Assembly: GCF_036345155.1 (NCBI RefSeq)
Contig: NZ_CP107772.1
Coordinates: 1,302,001-1,366,000, forward strand
Source of the DNA: Streptomyces sp. NBC_00582
Lineage (GTDB): Bacteria; Actinomycetota; Actinomycetes; Streptomycetales; Streptomycetaceae
Reading direction: 5' to 3'
DNA length: 64,000 nucleotides
Shown here piece by piece: positions 1 to 11,376 of the stretch. Numbering within the stretch: the first letter of the stretch is position 1; each line of letters begins with the position of its first letter. Under the pieces are notes generated by a model. It did no database searches and was not told where the DNA came from. It saw only the letters and a list, made by a program, of their open reading frames with translations. The position numbers and the translations under genes are program-made.

Positions 1-189
1 GGGCCCTCACGGGCCGAATATACGGAGGGTGAGCGCTGATCGCTTCTGAGTCACCTCCCACAGTGCGGGCGTTAGTCCATTCGTGCAACACGAGCGCACT
101 CCCGGGTGATTGAAGATCCAACAAGACGCTGGGTGTCGGCGCGTGCACCATGAGTGAAACATTCATCGAGCCCGAAAGGTGACTGCGTC
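1..189. other. Non-coding leader region of window
   Basis: No ORF with Streptomyces-like codon bias is convincing here. The stretch is less GC-rich than the genes and ends in a GAAAGG ribosome site (174-179) for the DUF5133 gene at 190. It probably holds that gene's promoter, but I could not pick a clear -35/-10 pair. Confidence 0.4.
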
Positions 190-489
190 ATGCTGCTACC
201 GGCCAAGACCGAGGTCGCCAGGCAGTTGCGGCGGTACCGGGCGTGGGAGCGCGTCATGCTCGCCTCCCCGGCCGACCGCGCGGTGCGGGCCACCTTCGAG
301 GACTCGGGCTACACCCTGTGTGTGCTCATGGGAAAGCGCTGCGCGCGCGAGGCCGCCGACGCGGCGGAGCGGTATCTGCGCACCACGCTCGCCGTCTATC
401 TGCAGGAGCAGGACGGTCGGCCGCGGCCGACCGGGGCCGTGCGTCGCGGCGGCCGGGCGGTGGCCCGGCTCTCCGCGGCGGCGCCGTGA
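190..489 (+). CDS. DUF5133-like small protein
   Basis: A 99-residue protein of unknown function. It opens with MLLPAKTEVARQLRRY and contains a GYTLCVLMGKR segment, resembling the pattern of a second DUF5133 gene in this window (26168-26410: MLRPHPAVLRLLVEEY, then YTLCVSTGTR). DUF5133 proteins are short, mostly helical and largely confined to Streptomyces; no biochemical role is established. I chose ATG 190 over an upstream in-frame ATG at 154 because GAAAGG lies 10 bases ahead and the family's conserved N-terminus starts here. The C-terminal 25 residues are Arg/Pro/Gly-rich and probably disordered. It sits just ahead of the glgE operon on the same strand, with about 190 bp between, so cotranscription is uncertain. 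Confidence 0.7.
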   Translation: MLLPAKTEVARQLRRYRAWERVMLASPADRAVRATFEDSGYTLCVLMGKRCAREAADAAERYLRTTLAVYLQEQDGRPRPTGAVRRGGRAVARLSAAAP

Positions 490-683
490 GGGCGGCCCCG
501 TTCCGGTCCGGGAACGGGAGCCGGGCGGCGGGCCCGGCGGACACCACCATGACGGGCCCGGCCTCGGGCCCGGCGGACAACTCGACGACAGGCCCGGTGG
601 CGGGGCGGACGGACGACCCGGAGCAGAACCGCGCGGCCGATCCGCCCGTTAGCCCGGCCATGAGCACAACGAAGGTGAGACGA
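490..683 (+). other. glgE upstream region with GGCCCGG repeats
   Basis: No independent gene is seen. The region is open in the glgE frame, and around 530-600 a unit containing ggcccggcggac recurs, which would encode GPAD/TTGP-type repeats if translated. The repeat could be an unconserved N-terminal extension of GlgE, but the well-placed GAAGG at 671-675 argues that translation begins at 684. Confidence 0.4.
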
Positions 684-2627
684 ATGAGCCCGACCCCTGT
701 CATCGGCCGGATCCCGGTCCGCGACGTGCGGCCCGTGGTGGAGGGCGGCAGACGCCCGGCCAAGGCCGTCCCGGGGGAGAGCTTCCAGGTGACGGCGACC
801 GTGTTCCGGGAGGGGCATGACGCGGTGGCCGCCAACGTCGTCCTGCGCGGGCCCAAGGGCCGACGCGGTCCGTGGACGCCGATGCGTGAACTCGCCCCGG
901 GCAGCGACCTCTGGGGCGCCGAGGTCACCCCGGACGCTCCCGGCCGGTGGACGTACGCCGTCGAGGCCTGGAGCGACCCGATCACCACCTGGCGCCGCAC
1001 GGCGGGCATCAAGGTCCCGGCCGGTGTCGACGTGGGGCTGGTCCTGGAGGAGGGCGCCGAGCTCCACGAGCGCGCGGCGGCCGGGGTACCGAGGGGCCGG
1101 GCCCGTACGACGGTCCTCAAGGCGGCGCGGACGCTGGGCGACGACTCCCTGCCGGTCGCGACCCGGTGGGCGGCGGCGCTGACGCCGGAGGTCGACGCGG
1201 TCCTCACCCGGTACCCGCTGCGGGAACTGCTCTCCGCCTCCGACCCGTTGCCCCTGCTGGTCGAGCGCGAACGCGCCCTGTACGGCTCCTGGTACGAGTT
1301 CTTCCCCCGCTCCGAGGGCACCGCCGACACCCCGCACGGCACCTTCCGCACCGCCGCCCGACGGCTGCCCGCCATCGCCGCCATGGGCTTCGACGTCGTC
1401 TACCTCCCCCCGATCCACCCCATCGGCACCACCTTCCGCAAGGGCCGCAACAACACCCTGCACGCCACCCCCGACGACGTCGGCGTCCCCTGGGCCATCG
1501 GCTCCCCCGAAGGCGGCCACGACGCCGTCCACCCCGACCTCGGCACCCTCGACGACTTCGCCCGCTTCGTCGAACAGGCCGCGGCCCTCGGCATGGAGAT
1601 CGCCCTCGACCTCGCCCTGCAGTGCTCACCGGACCACCCCTGGGTGCACAAACACCCCGAGTGGTTCCACCACCGCCCCGACGGCACCATCGCCCACGCG
1701 GAGAACCCCCCGAAGAAGTACCAGGACATCTACCCCATCGCCTTCGACGCCGACCTCGACGGCCTGATCGCCGAGACCCTGCGCGTCCTGCGCCACTGGA
1801 TGGCCTACGGCGTGCGGATCTTCCGCGTCGACAACCCCCACACCAAACCCGTCGTGTTCTGGGAACGCGTCATCGCCGACATCAACCGCACCGACCCCGA
1901 CGTCCTCTTCCTCGCCGAGGCCTTCACCCGCCCCGCGATGATGCACACCCTCGCCCAGATCGGCTTCCAGCAGTCCTACACCTACTTCACCTGGCGCACC
2001 ACCAAACAGGAACTGACCGAGTACCTCACCGAACTCTCGGGGGAGGCCGCCTCCTACATGCGGCCCAACCTCTTCGCCAACACCCCCGACATCCTCCACG
2101 CCTACCTCCAGCACGGCGGCCCGCCCGCCTTCGCCGTCCGCGCCGTCCTCGCCGCCACCCTCTCCCCCACCTGGGGCATCTACAGCGGCTACGAACTCTG
2201 CGAGAACACCCCCCTGCGCCCCGGCAGCGAGGAATACCTCGACTCCGAGAAGTACCAGCTCAAGGCACGCGACTGGGACACCCCCGACACCCTCGCCCCC
2301 CTCATCACCCGCCTCAACGAGATCCGGCGGAGCCACCCGGCGCTGCACCACCTCAGAAACCTGCGCTTCCACCACGCGGACAACGACTCGGTGATCGTCT
2401 ACAGCAAGCGCACGGGCGCGGACACGGTGATCGTCGTCGTGAACCTCGATCCCCGCCGGGCCCAGGAGGCGACGGTCTCACTGGACCTGCCGCAACTCGG
2501 CCTGGACCATCACGCGGTCCTGTCGGTGCACGACGAACTGACGGGTGAGACGTACGCCTGGGGCCGGCACAACTACGTGCGCCTGGAGCCCGGCACGAGG
2601 CCGGCCCACGTGTTCCACGTCCGGTGA
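684..2627 (+). CDS. glgE: Alpha-1,4-glucan:maltose-1-phosphate maltosyltransferase
   Basis: GlgE transfers maltose from alpha-maltose 1-phosphate to the non-reducing end of alpha-1,4-glucan. It is the polymerase of the trehalose-to-glucan route in actinobacteria. The 647-residue protein has the N-terminal beta domain ([18 protein letters not shown]), the GH13_3 barrel and a C-terminal beta domain. The nucleophile is Asp383 in [10 protein letters not shown] and the acid/base is Glu412 in LAEAF. The [21 protein letters not shown] stretch is typical of GlgE and TreS-like GH13 enzymes. Of several in-frame starts (549, 660, 684), only ATG 684 has a good ribosome site (GAAGG, 671-675). Its stop overlaps a GTG in the next gene, and treS, pep2 and glgB follow on the same strand, so the four are very likely one operon. 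Identification is very secure. Confidence 0.97.
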   Translation: MSPTPVIGRIPVRDVRPVVEGGRRPAKAVPGESFQVTATVFREGHDAVAANVVLRGPKGRRGPWTPMRELAPGSDLWGAEVTPDAPGRWTYAVEAWSDPITTWRRTAGIKVPAGVDVGLVLEEGAELHERAAAGVPRGRARTTVLKAARTLGDDSLPVATRWAAALTPEVDAVLTRYPLRELLSASDPLPLLVERERALYGSWYEFFPRSEGTADTPHGTFRTAARRLPAIAAMGFDVVYLPPIHPIGTTFRKGRNNTLHATPDDVGVPWAIGSPEGGHDAVHPDLGTLDDFARFVEQAAALGMEIALDLALQCSPDHPWVHKHPEWFHHRPDGTIAHAENPPKKYQDIYPIAFDADLDGLIAETLRVLRHWMAYGVRIFRVDNPHTKPVVFWERVIADINRTDPDVLFLAEAFTRPAMMHTLAQIGFQQSYTYFTWRTTKQELTEYLTELSGEAASYMRPNLFANTPDILHAYLQHGGPPAFAVRAVLAATLSPTWGIYSGYELCENTPLRPGSEEYLDSEKYQLKARDWDTPDTLAPLITRLNEIRRSHPALHHLRNLRFHHADNDSVIVYSKRTGADTVIVVVNLDPRRAQEATVSLDLPQLGLDHHAVLSVHDELTGETYAWGRHNYVRLEPGTRPAHVFHVR

Positions 2628-2659
2628 CCCGCACCGCCGATCGGAGGCTCCAGAGCGCC

Positions 2660-4378
<1,719 letters not shown>

Positions 4379-4406
4379 GCGTGCGCCGAGGAAAGGATGG
4401 GTCACC

Positions 4407-5768
4407 GTGACGAAGACCGCCCCGCTCAGGCCCAGCACCGCCAGCGCCTTCCGCTCCGGTGGGCCGCTCGTCGCGCTGCTGCGCGAGTGGCTGCCCCGGC
4501 AGCGCTGGTTCGCCGGGAAGGACCGGCCGCTCACCGATCTGCGCATGCTGTCGATGACGGAGCTGTACCCGGGCTGTCTCCATCTGCTCGTACACGCCGG
4601 GCAGTCCGGGGTGCCGACCCCCGGGGGCACTCCCCCGGCCGGTGACTGCTACCAACTGCTCCTCGGTCTCCAGGAGCATCTGTCGCCCCGGCTCCGCCGG
4701 GCCCTCATCGGCCGGGTCGAGGAGGGCCCGCTGGCCGGGCTGACGGTCCATGACGCGCTCCAGGACCCCCGTTCGGCACAGCTCCTGCTGGAGCGGATGC
4801 GGCACCCGGGCACGCTCGGCCCGCTGTGCTTCGAGTCGGATCCGTCGGTGTCACTGCCGGCCGGGCTCGCACCGCGGCTGCTGGAGGCCGAGCAGTCCAA
4901 CACCTCTCTGGTGTACGGCGACGCCTACATCCTGAAGATCTTCCGGCGTATCCAGCCGGGGATGAACCCGGATCTCGAGGTGCCGGTGGCGCTGGCCGGC
5001 CAGGGGTGCGGGCGGGTGCCCGCGCCGGTGGCCTGGTTCAGCACCACGCACCCCCAGGAGGCCACGCTCGGTGTGCTCCAGCCGTTCCTGCCGGACGCGG
5101 CGGACGGCTGGACGCTGGCCCTGCAGGCGCTGGCCCGCGGCGAGGACTTCACCGCCGAGGCCGAGGAGCTGGGCCGGGCGACGGCCGATGTCCATCTGGC
5201 GCTGGCGGCGGCCCTGCCGGCCGGTCCGGACGCGGAGGACGGACGGACGGCGGCCGCGATGACGGAGCGGCTGGAGGCGGCGGCGCACCACGTGCCGGCG
5301 CTGCGGCCGTTCGTGCCGGGGCTGACCACCGCGTTCGCCTCGCTCGCCGTCTGCGACCAGGGGCCGCCCGCCCAGCGCATCCACGGCGACCTGCATCTGG
5401 GGCAGGTGCTGCGGGCCGGGCGGGACTGGTTCGTGATCGACTTCGAGGGCGAGCCGTCCCGTCCGCTGGCCGAGCGGCGGCTCGCCCACTCCCCGGTGCG
5501 GGACATCGCCGGGATGCTGCGCTCCTTCGACTACGCCGCCCGTCAGCGGCGGCCCTGGCGGCCGGAGTGGGCGCGCCGCTGCCGGGAGGCCTACTGCGCG
5601 GGCTACGCGGCCCGGGCGGGCTGGGATCCGCGCAAGAAGCACGCCCTTCTGCGTGCCTATGAGACGGATCGCGCAGTTTACGAAGTGCTGTACGAGGCCC
5701 GCAACCGGCCCGACTGGCTACCCGTACCCATGGCGGCGATCGAACGACTCGCCGTCCGAGGAGGCTGA
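4407..5768 (+). CDS. pep2: Maltokinase
   Basis: Maltokinase (also called Mak) phosphorylates maltose with ATP to alpha-maltose 1-phosphate, the donor for GlgE. The 453-residue protein has an N-terminal cap (LLREWLPRQRWFAGKDR, a family signature), an ATP-binding lysine segment (VYGDAYILKIFRRI), the catalytic loop HGDLHLGQ with Asp328, and the metal-binding IDFEGEP with Asp345, as in aminoglycoside-phosphotransferase-like kinases. GTG 4407 is preceded by GAAAGGA at 4391-4397. It lies 28 bp after treS and 4 bp before glgB. A short Pro/Gly insertion near residues 68-78 (GVPTPGGTPPAGD) looks like a surface loop. Confidence 0.95.
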   Translation: MTKTAPLRPSTASAFRSGGPLVALLREWLPRQRWFAGKDRPLTDLRMLSMTELYPGCLHLLVHAGQSGVPTPGGTPPAGDCYQLLLGLQEHLSPRLRRALIGRVEEGPLAGLTVHDALQDPRSAQLLLERMRHPGTLGPLCFESDPSVSLPAGLAPRLLEAEQSNTSLVYGDAYILKIFRRIQPGMNPDLEVPVALAGQGCGRVPAPVAWFSTTHPQEATLGVLQPFLPDAADGWTLALQALARGEDFTAEAEELGRATADVHLALAAALPAGPDAEDGRTAAAMTERLEAAAHHVPALRPFVPGLTTAFASLAVCDQGPPAQRIHGDLHLGQVLRAGRDWFVIDFEGEPSRPLAERRLAHSPVRDIAGMLRSFDYAARQRRPWRPEWARRCREAYCAGYAARAGWDPRKKHALLRAYETDRAVYEVLYEARNRPDWLPVPMAAIERLAVRGG

Positions 5769-5772
5769 CCCC

Positions 5773-7977
5773 ATGGCCCTGCGCGACACCGCTCTTCCCG
5801 AGGCGGCCGGTCCCCGGCCGCTCGCGGCGCCCGCGCTCGACCCCGCCGACCGCGCACGGCTGCTGTCGGGCTCCCATCACGATCCGCACGCCCTGCTGGG
5901 CGCGCATCCGGCGCCCGGGGGTGTGCTGTTCCGGGCCCTGCGGCCCTTCGCCGACTCCGTGAGCGTGGTGGTCGACGGTACGGCGACCCCGCTCACCTCG
6001 GAGGAGGACGGTCTCTTCGCCGCCGTACTGCCCCTCGACGAGGTGCCCGCGTACACGCTGCTGGTGTCGTACGACGGCGATCCGCGCGAGGTGGAGGACC
6101 CGTACCGGTTCCTGCCGGCGCTCGGTGACCTCGATCTGCATCTGGTCCGGGAGGGCCGGCACGAGGAGCTGTGGCGGGCGCTGGGTGCCGAGCCGATGAC
6201 CCACCAGGGGGTGGCCGGCACCCGGTTCACGGTCTGGGCGCCGAACGCGCAAGGGGTGCGGGTCGCGGGTGACTTCTGCTGCTGGGACGGGACGGCGTTC
6301 CCGATGCGGTCGCTGGGCGCGGCCGGGGTGTGGGAGCTGTTCCTGCCCGGCATCGGCGAGGGCACCCGGTACAAGTTCGAGATCACCTCGCGGCACGGCG
6401 GCCGTTTTTTGAAGGCCGATCCGATGGCGCGGCAGGCGGAGGTCCCGCCGGACACGGCGTCGATCGTGCACGCCTCGCACTACACGTGGGGCGACGCGGA
6501 GTGGATGGCGCACCGGGGTGACGTCCCGGTGCACGAGGCACCGTTCTCGGTGTACGAGGTCCATCTGCCGTCCTGGCGGCCGGGGTCGACGTACCGGCGG
6601 CTCGCCGAGGAGCTCCCGGGGTATGTCCAGGACCTCGGTTTCACGCATGTGGAGTTCATGCCGGTCGCCCAGCATCCCTTCGCCGGTTCCTGGGGCTACC
6701 AGGTCACCGGTTTCTACGCGCCGACGGCACGGCTCGGCACCCCGGACGACTTCAAGTACCTGGTCGACGCGCTGCACCGGGCGGGCATCGGGGTGATCGT
6801 GGACTGGGTGCCGGCGCACTTCCCCAAGGACGACTGGGCGCTGGCCCGGTTCGACGGCGATCCGCTGTACGAGCCCGGGGACGCGCGGCGGGCCGAGCAC
6901 CCGGACTGGGGGACGTTCGAGTTCGACTACGCGCGGACCGAGGTGCGCAACTTCCTGGTCGCCAACGCCACGTACTGGTGCGAGGAGTTCCACGTGGACG
7001 GGCTGCGGGTGGACGCCGTCGCCTCGATGCTCTACCTGGACTACTCGCGGGACTCCGGGCAGTGGGAGCCCAATGTGTACGGCGGACGGGAGGATCTGGC
7101 CGCGATGACGTTCCTCCAGGAGATGAACGCCACCGTGTACCGGCGCAACCCGGGGGTCGTCACGATCGCGGAGGAGTCGACCGCCTGGGGCGGGGTGACC
7201 CGGCCGACCGACAGCGGCGGGCTGGGTTTCGGCCTGAAGTGGAACATGGGCTGGATGCACGACTCGCTGCAGTACATGGCGAAGGAGCCGGTGCACCGCA
7301 AGTACCACCACAACGAGATGACCTTCTCGATGGTGTACGCGTACAGCGAGAACTACGTGCTGCCGATCTCCCACGACGAGGTGGTGCACGGCAAGCAGTC
7401 GCTGGTGTCGAAGATGCCCGGCGACTGGTGGCAGCGGCGGGCCAACCACCGGGCGTATCTGGGGTTCATGTGGGCCCATCCCGGCAAGCAGTTGTTGTTC
7501 ATGGGGCAGGAGTTCGCGCAGGGGGCCGAGTGGTCGGAGGCACACGGTCCCGAGTGGTGGCTGCTCGATCCCGGCTACGCCTCCGCGGGCGACCACCGGG
7601 GCGTCCAGGACCTGGTGCGTGACCTGAACACGCTGTACCGGGCGACCCCGGCGCTGTGGGAACGCGACACCGACCCGGCCGGGTTCCGGTGGGTGCTCGG
7701 GGACGCCGCCGACGACAACGTGTTCGCGTTCCTGCGGTACGGCGCCGACGGCACCCCGCTGCTCGCGGTCAGCAACTTCTCCCCCGTCGTCCGCCACGAC
7801 CGCCTCCTGTCCGTCCCCGGCGACGCGCCGGCGTGGGAGGAGGTCCTCAACACCGACGCGGCCCGGTACGGCGGCGGTGACGTCGTCCACACCGGACCGG
7901 TCAAGGCGGCGAACGGGGAGCTGACGCTCACGCTGCCCCCGCTCGCGACGATGTGGCTGCGGCCCTCGTCCGTGTGA
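5773..7977 (+). CDS. glgB: 1,4-alpha-glucan branching enzyme
   Basis: GlgB cuts alpha-1,4-glucan chains and rejoins them as alpha-1,6 branches, completing the GlgE-route glucan. The 734-residue protein has an extra N-terminal beta domain (about 30-120), a CBM48 domain (TRFTVWAPNAQGVRVAGDFCCWDG, about 150-245), the GH13_9 barrel and a C-terminal beta domain. The nucleophile is Asp414 in DGLRVDAVASMLYLDYSR and the acid/base is Glu467 in TIAEEST; their 53-residue spacing equals that of the E. coli enzyme. LPISHDEVVHGKQSL and the FMGQEFAQ motif are present. ATG 5773 follows the pep2 stop by 4 bases with GAGG at 5760-5763. No glycogen synthase (glgA) or ADP-glucose pyrophosphorylase (glgC) lies nearby, in line with a GlgE-based route. 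Confidence 0.97.
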   Translation: MALRDTALPEAAGPRPLAAPALDPADRARLLSGSHHDPHALLGAHPAPGGVLFRALRPFADSVSVVVDGTATPLTSEEDGLFAAVLPLDEVPAYTLLVSYDGDPREVEDPYRFLPALGDLDLHLVREGRHEELWRALGAEPMTHQGVAGTRFTVWAPNAQGVRVAGDFCCWDGTAFPMRSLGAAGVWELFLPGIGEGTRYKFEITSRHGGRFLKADPMARQAEVPPDTASIVHASHYTWGDAEWMAHRGDVPVHEAPFSVYEVHLPSWRPGSTYRRLAEELPGYVQDLGFTHVEFMPVAQHPFAGSWGYQVTGFYAPTARLGTPDDFKYLVDALHRAGIGVIVDWVPAHFPKDDWALARFDGDPLYEPGDARRAEHPDWGTFEFDYARTEVRNFLVANATYWCEEFHVDGLRVDAVASMLYLDYSRDSGQWEPNVYGGREDLAAMTFLQEMNATVYRRNPGVVTIAEESTAWGGVTRPTDSGGLGFGLKWNMGWMHDSLQYMAKEPVHRKYHHNEMTFSMVYAYSENYVLPISHDEVVHGKQSLVSKMPGDWWQRRANHRAYLGFMWAHPGKQLLFMGQEFAQGAEWSEAHGPEWWLLDPGYASAGDHRGVQDLVRDLNTLYRATPALWERDTDPAGFRWVLGDAADDNVFAFLRYGADGTPLLAVSNFSPVVRHDRLLSVPGDAPAWEEVLNTDAARYGGGDVVHTGPVKAANGELTLTLPPLATMWLRPSSV

Positions 7978-8090
7978 GGTAGCGCTTCAGGGGGCAGTCG
8001 GGTGCGTACCACCCGTGGGCAGTCCCACCCGTCAGCAGTCCCCCGTCAACATCCGCCCCGCACCCGGGGCGCAGAGAAAGGCCGCATCGC
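7978..8090 (+). repeat. Short repeats and small hairpin after glgB
   Basis: GCAGTC occurs at 7995, 8020 and 8036, each followed by related C-rich text, and GTGGG-cagt-CCCAC (8016-8029) can form a small hairpin. It may terminate the glucan operon weakly; there is no T-run. AGAAAGG at 8075-8081 serves the next gene. Confidence 0.4.
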
Positions 8091-9185
8091 GTGCGCACCG
8101 TCGGAGTGGAGGAGGAACTCCTCCTGGTCGACCCGGAGACCGGCGAGCCCAGGGCGCTGTCCGCCGCGGTCCTCGCCCGCGCCGCACGGTTCGAGCAGGC
8201 GGAGGAGGAGCCCGTCTTCCAGAAGGAACTGCACAACCAGATGGTCGAGTTCGCCACCCATCCCCAGGCGGAGATGGGTGAGCTCGCCGCGGAGATCGTC
8301 CGGATCCGCGCGGAGGCGGCCAAGCACGCGCGGGAGGCGGGCTGCGCGGTCGCGGCGCTCGCCACCTCCCCGCTGGCGGTGCGTCCCTCCGTCAGCATCG
8401 GTCGGCGCTACCGGTGGATGACCGACCAGTACCGGATCGCGACCCGTGAGCAGATCGTGTGCGGCTGTCACGTGCATGTCTCGGTCGGCTCCGACGACGA
8501 GGGCGTCGCGGTCATCGACCGGCTGCGGCCGTGGCTGTCGGTGCTGACCGCGCTGAGCGCGAACTCCCCGTTCTGGCAGGGCCGGGAGACGGGGTACAGC
8601 AGCTATCGCAGCCGGGTGTGGCTGCGCTGGCCGTCGGCCGGTCCGACCGAGCTGTTCGGCTCGGCCGAGCGGTACCACCGGCGGGTGGCGGACATGCTGG
8701 CCACGGGGACGATCCTCGACGAGAAGATGGTCTACTTCGACGCCCGGCTGTCGGCGCGCTGGCCGACGGTGGAGGTGCGGGTGGCGGACGTCTGTCTGCA
8801 CGCGGAGACCGCCGTCCTCGTCGCCACGCTGGCCCGCGCGCTCGTGGAGACGGCCGCCCGTGACTGGCAGGCCGGCCGGGAGCCGGTGGACCACAGCGTC
8901 AGTCTGCTGCGGCTGGCCGACTGGCGGGCCGCCCGCTCCGGGCTGACCGGGGACCTGGTGGACCCCGTGACCATGCGGAACGCGCCCGCCGAGACCGTCG
9001 TACGGTCGCTGCTGACGTATGTCGAGGACGCGCTCGCGGACAGCGGGGACCTGGAGCGGGCCCGGGAGGCGTGCGCCGGGCTGCTGCTGAACGGCAACGG
9101 GTCCCAGGTGCAGCGGGAGGTGTACGAGCGCACGGGCAGTCTGCGCGAGGTGGTCACCACCTGCGTCCGGCAGACACAGACCTGA
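8091..9185 (+). CDS. Carboxylate-amine ligase, YbdK/GCS2 family
   Basis: An ATP-dependent ligase of the glutamate-cysteine ligase type 2 family (YbdK branch). E. coli YbdK has weak gamma-glutamylcysteine ligase activity in vitro, and actinobacterial members are mostly of unknown substrate. The 364-residue length is typical. The family N-terminus TVGVEEELLLVDPETGEP carries the acidic metal ligands, and CGCHVHVSV is the conserved histidine strand. GTG 8091 has AGAAAGG 9 bases upstream. The gene is on the same strand as the glucan operon but 113 bp away, so linkage is not certain. Calling it a true glutathione- or mycothiol-pathway enzyme would be over-reading. Confidence 0.85.
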   Translation: MRTVGVEEELLLVDPETGEPRALSAAVLARAARFEQAEEEPVFQKELHNQMVEFATHPQAEMGELAAEIVRIRAEAAKHAREAGCAVAALATSPLAVRPSVSIGRRYRWMTDQYRIATREQIVCGCHVHVSVGSDDEGVAVIDRLRPWLSVLTALSANSPFWQGRETGYSSYRSRVWLRWPSAGPTELFGSAERYHRRVADMLATGTILDEKMVYFDARLSARWPTVEVRVADVCLHAETAVLVATLARALVETAARDWQAGREPVDHSVSLLRLADWRAARSGLTGDLVDPVTMRNAPAETVVRSLLTYVEDALADSGDLERAREACAGLLLNGNGSQVQREVYERTGSLREVVTTCVRQTQT

Positions 9186-9351
9186 GGCGGCTTGGCTGGT
9201 TTCCGTCTGCGCGTGTGGACCGGCCCAGGTCACCGACGCTCATCACTTAGTCCGTTCCCGGCCACAACCGGTCTCACCTGGGCTACATTCGCCAGCGTCG
9301 ATAACAGTACTCGTCGACGGGGTCACCCTTCGTACATGTCAGGAGCAGCGT

Positions 9352-11250
9352 ATGCGCGACTTCGCTGTCGCTCCCCCAGCCGTTACGCCCCTGACCGGAG
9401 GGCTCGCCGACAGCGTTTTCGAGACAGCGGCCCGCACCCCCACGCTCCCCGTCCTGGCACGCCGCGGTGAGCCCGGCTCGTCCACCTGGACGGAGGTGAC
9501 GGCCGTCGAGCTGCGCGACGAGGTGGTGGACCTGGCCAAGGGGTTCGTGGCGTCGGGGATCTCCCCAGGTCACCGGGTCGCGATCATGGCGCGCACCCGG
9601 TACGAGTGGAGCGTCCTCAGTTACGCGCTGTGGGCCGTGGGCGCCGAGGTCGTGCCGGTGTACCCGACCTCCTCGCGCGATCAGGTCGAGTGGATCCTGC
9701 GGGACTCGGCCTGTGTGGGCGTGGTCGTCGAGGACGAGCAGAGCGTCATGACGGTGGGCTCGGTGTGCGCGACCCTGCCCCGGCTGCGGCACGTGTGGCA
9801 GCTCGACACCGGGGCGCTGGAGGAACTCGCGCGGCGCGGTGAGTACGTCCCGCTGACCACCGTGGACTCGTTGCGCCGGATCGTGCTGCCCGACTCCACG
9901 GCGGTGGTCGCGTACACCTCGGGCACCTCCGGGCGGCCGCTCGGCTGCGCGCTGAGCCACCGCAACCTGGCCAGTCCCTGCGACACCCTGCTCGGCGGCT
10001 GGGGCCACACGGCGGCGCCGGCCGGGGAGCAGGCCTGCGTCCTCGCGTTCCTGCCCTTCTCCCATGTGTACGGCCTGATGATCCAGGGGCTGTGTCTGCG
10101 CGGGGGCATCCTGATGGGGCACGAGCCCGAGCTCGGCGCGGAGTCGCTCTCGGCGGCGCTGCGGACCTTCCGGCCGACGTATCTGTACGCGGTCCCGTCG
10201 GTGTTCGAGAAGATCTACAAGAACTTTCTGCGGGTGGCGCAGGAGTCGGGCCGCGGGGCGCTGTTCGAGCGGGCCGCGGAGACCGCGCGGGACTTCGCGG
10301 CGGCCGTCGAACGGCAGCGGCTGGGCCGTGGCTCGGGGCCCGGCTTCGACCTGCGGCTGCAGCACGCGCTGTTCGAGCGGACGGTGTACCGGCGGCTGCG
10401 CGCGGCGCTCGGCGGCCGGGTCCACCGCGCCACCTCGGGCGGCTCCCCGCTCCATCGCGACCTCTCCCTGTTCTACGAGGGCATCGGCGTCTACGTCCAC
10501 GACGGGTACGGGCTCACCGAGACCAGCGGCGGGGTCACCATGCAGCCGCTGGGGCGGGAGAAGTCGGGGACGGTCGGGCAGCCCCTGCCGGGTACCGACA
10601 TCCGGGTGGCGGACGACGGGGAGATCCTGGTGCGCGGCCCGTCGGTGTTCCAGGGCTACGTCAACGACGACGCCGCGACCCGGGCTGCGCTGCGGGGCGG
10701 CTGGCTGGCCACGGGCGACCTGGGCTTCCTGGACAACGACGGCTACCTGACGATCACCGGCCGCAAGAAGGACGTCATCATCACCAGCAGCGGCAAGAGC
10801 GTGGCTCCGGCCGCGCTGGAGCAGCGGCTGCGGATGCATCCGCTCGTCCACCAGGCCGTGGTCGTCGGCGACAACCGGCCCTGCGTGGGCGCGCTGATCA
10901 CCCTGGACCCCGATTTCCTGGCGCACTGGCGCGCGAGCCTGACGCTGTACGGGGAGGGGCGGGAGGCCCGCGAGGAGAACGCGCTGCGGGAGGAGATCGC
11001 CCGGGCCGTGGCGGCGGCCAACAGCGCGGTGTCCCGCTCGGAGTCGATCCGCGCCTTCCGGATCCTGCCCCAGCCCTTCGACCAGACGAACGGCCTGCTG
11101 ACCCCCTCGATGAAGCTGCGCCGCGACTCGATCGTGCGGCACTACGCGGCGGAGATCGAGGCGATGTACCAGGCGAGGGCCCGGCTTCCGCGGCAGACGG
11201 CGCCGGAGGAGATCCTGAGCTGGGACGACGCGGACGACGTGTTCCGCTGA
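9352..11250 (+). CDS. AMP-binding long-chain acyl-CoA synthetase-like protein
   Basis: A member of the adenylate-forming superfamily, closest in layout to long-chain fatty acid-CoA ligases. It would activate a carboxylate as acyl-AMP and transfer it to CoA. The 632 residues include the A3 loop YTSGTSGRPLG (188-198), the A5-like YGLTETSGG, the A7/A8 region ATGDLGFLDNDGYLTITGRKKD and the C-terminal IITSSGKSVAP. The A3 loop normally ends PKG; here Lys is replaced by Leu197, so ATP handling may be altered. A mid-protein stretch of about 60 residues (ESGRGALFERAAETARDFAAAVERQ..) is the lid insertion typical of long-chain ligases. ATG 9352 has AGGAG at 9341-9345. The substrate cannot be inferred; no acyl carrier or lipid genes adjoin it. 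Confidence 0.85.
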   Translation: MRDFAVAPPAVTPLTGGLADSVFETAARTPTLPVLARRGEPGSSTWTEVTAVELRDEVVDLAKGFVASGISPGHRVAIMARTRYEWSVLSYALWAVGAEVVPVYPTSSRDQVEWILRDSACVGVVVEDEQSVMTVGSVCATLPRLRHVWQLDTGALEELARRGEYVPLTTVDSLRRIVLPDSTAVVAYTSGTSGRPLGCALSHRNLASPCDTLLGGWGHTAAPAGEQACVLAFLPFSHVYGLMIQGLCLRGGILMGHEPELGAESLSAALRTFRPTYLYAVPSVFEKIYKNFLRVAQESGRGALFERAAETARDFAAAVERQRLGRGSGPGFDLRLQHALFERTVYRRLRAALGGRVHRATSGGSPLHRDLSLFYEGIGVYVHDGYGLTETSGGVTMQPLGREKSGTVGQPLPGTDIRVADDGEILVRGPSVFQGYVNDDAATRAALRGGWLATGDLGFLDNDGYLTITGRKKDVIITSSGKSVAPAALEQRLRMHPLVHQAVVVGDNRPCVGALITLDPDFLAHWRASLTLYGEGREAREENALREEIARAVAAANSAVSRSESIRAFRILPQPFDQTNGLLTPSMKLRRDSIVRHYAAEIEAMYQARARLPRQTAPEEILSWDDADDVFR

Positions 11251-11376
11251 GCGACGGACACCGCGTCGCGAGGGGGCGCGTAGGGTGGGCCGCCTCGGGA
11301 ACCCTGTGAGTGACGACGCGAGAGATCCTTACAGAAAGGACGCCGGCCCCGGCCGCCATGGGGCCGCACCCACGAC

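Noticed and set aside
243..683. Longer GlgE N-terminus starting at 243, 549 or 660
   Set aside because: No ribosome site at these starts, overlap with the DUF5133 gene for the first, and known GlgE proteins begin close to the VIGRIPV strand. Kept only as an oddity.
5149..7890. Long minus-strand frame (over 900 codons) opposite pep2 and glgB
   Set aside because: It is an antisense shadow caused by GC codon bias. The plus-strand genes have intact catalytic motifs; the minus frame has none.
8091..9185. Glutamate-cysteine ligase of glutathione synthesis
   Set aside because: YbdK-type members generally lack a proven role in glutathione synthesis, and Streptomyces use mycothiol. Kept as carboxylate-amine ligase.
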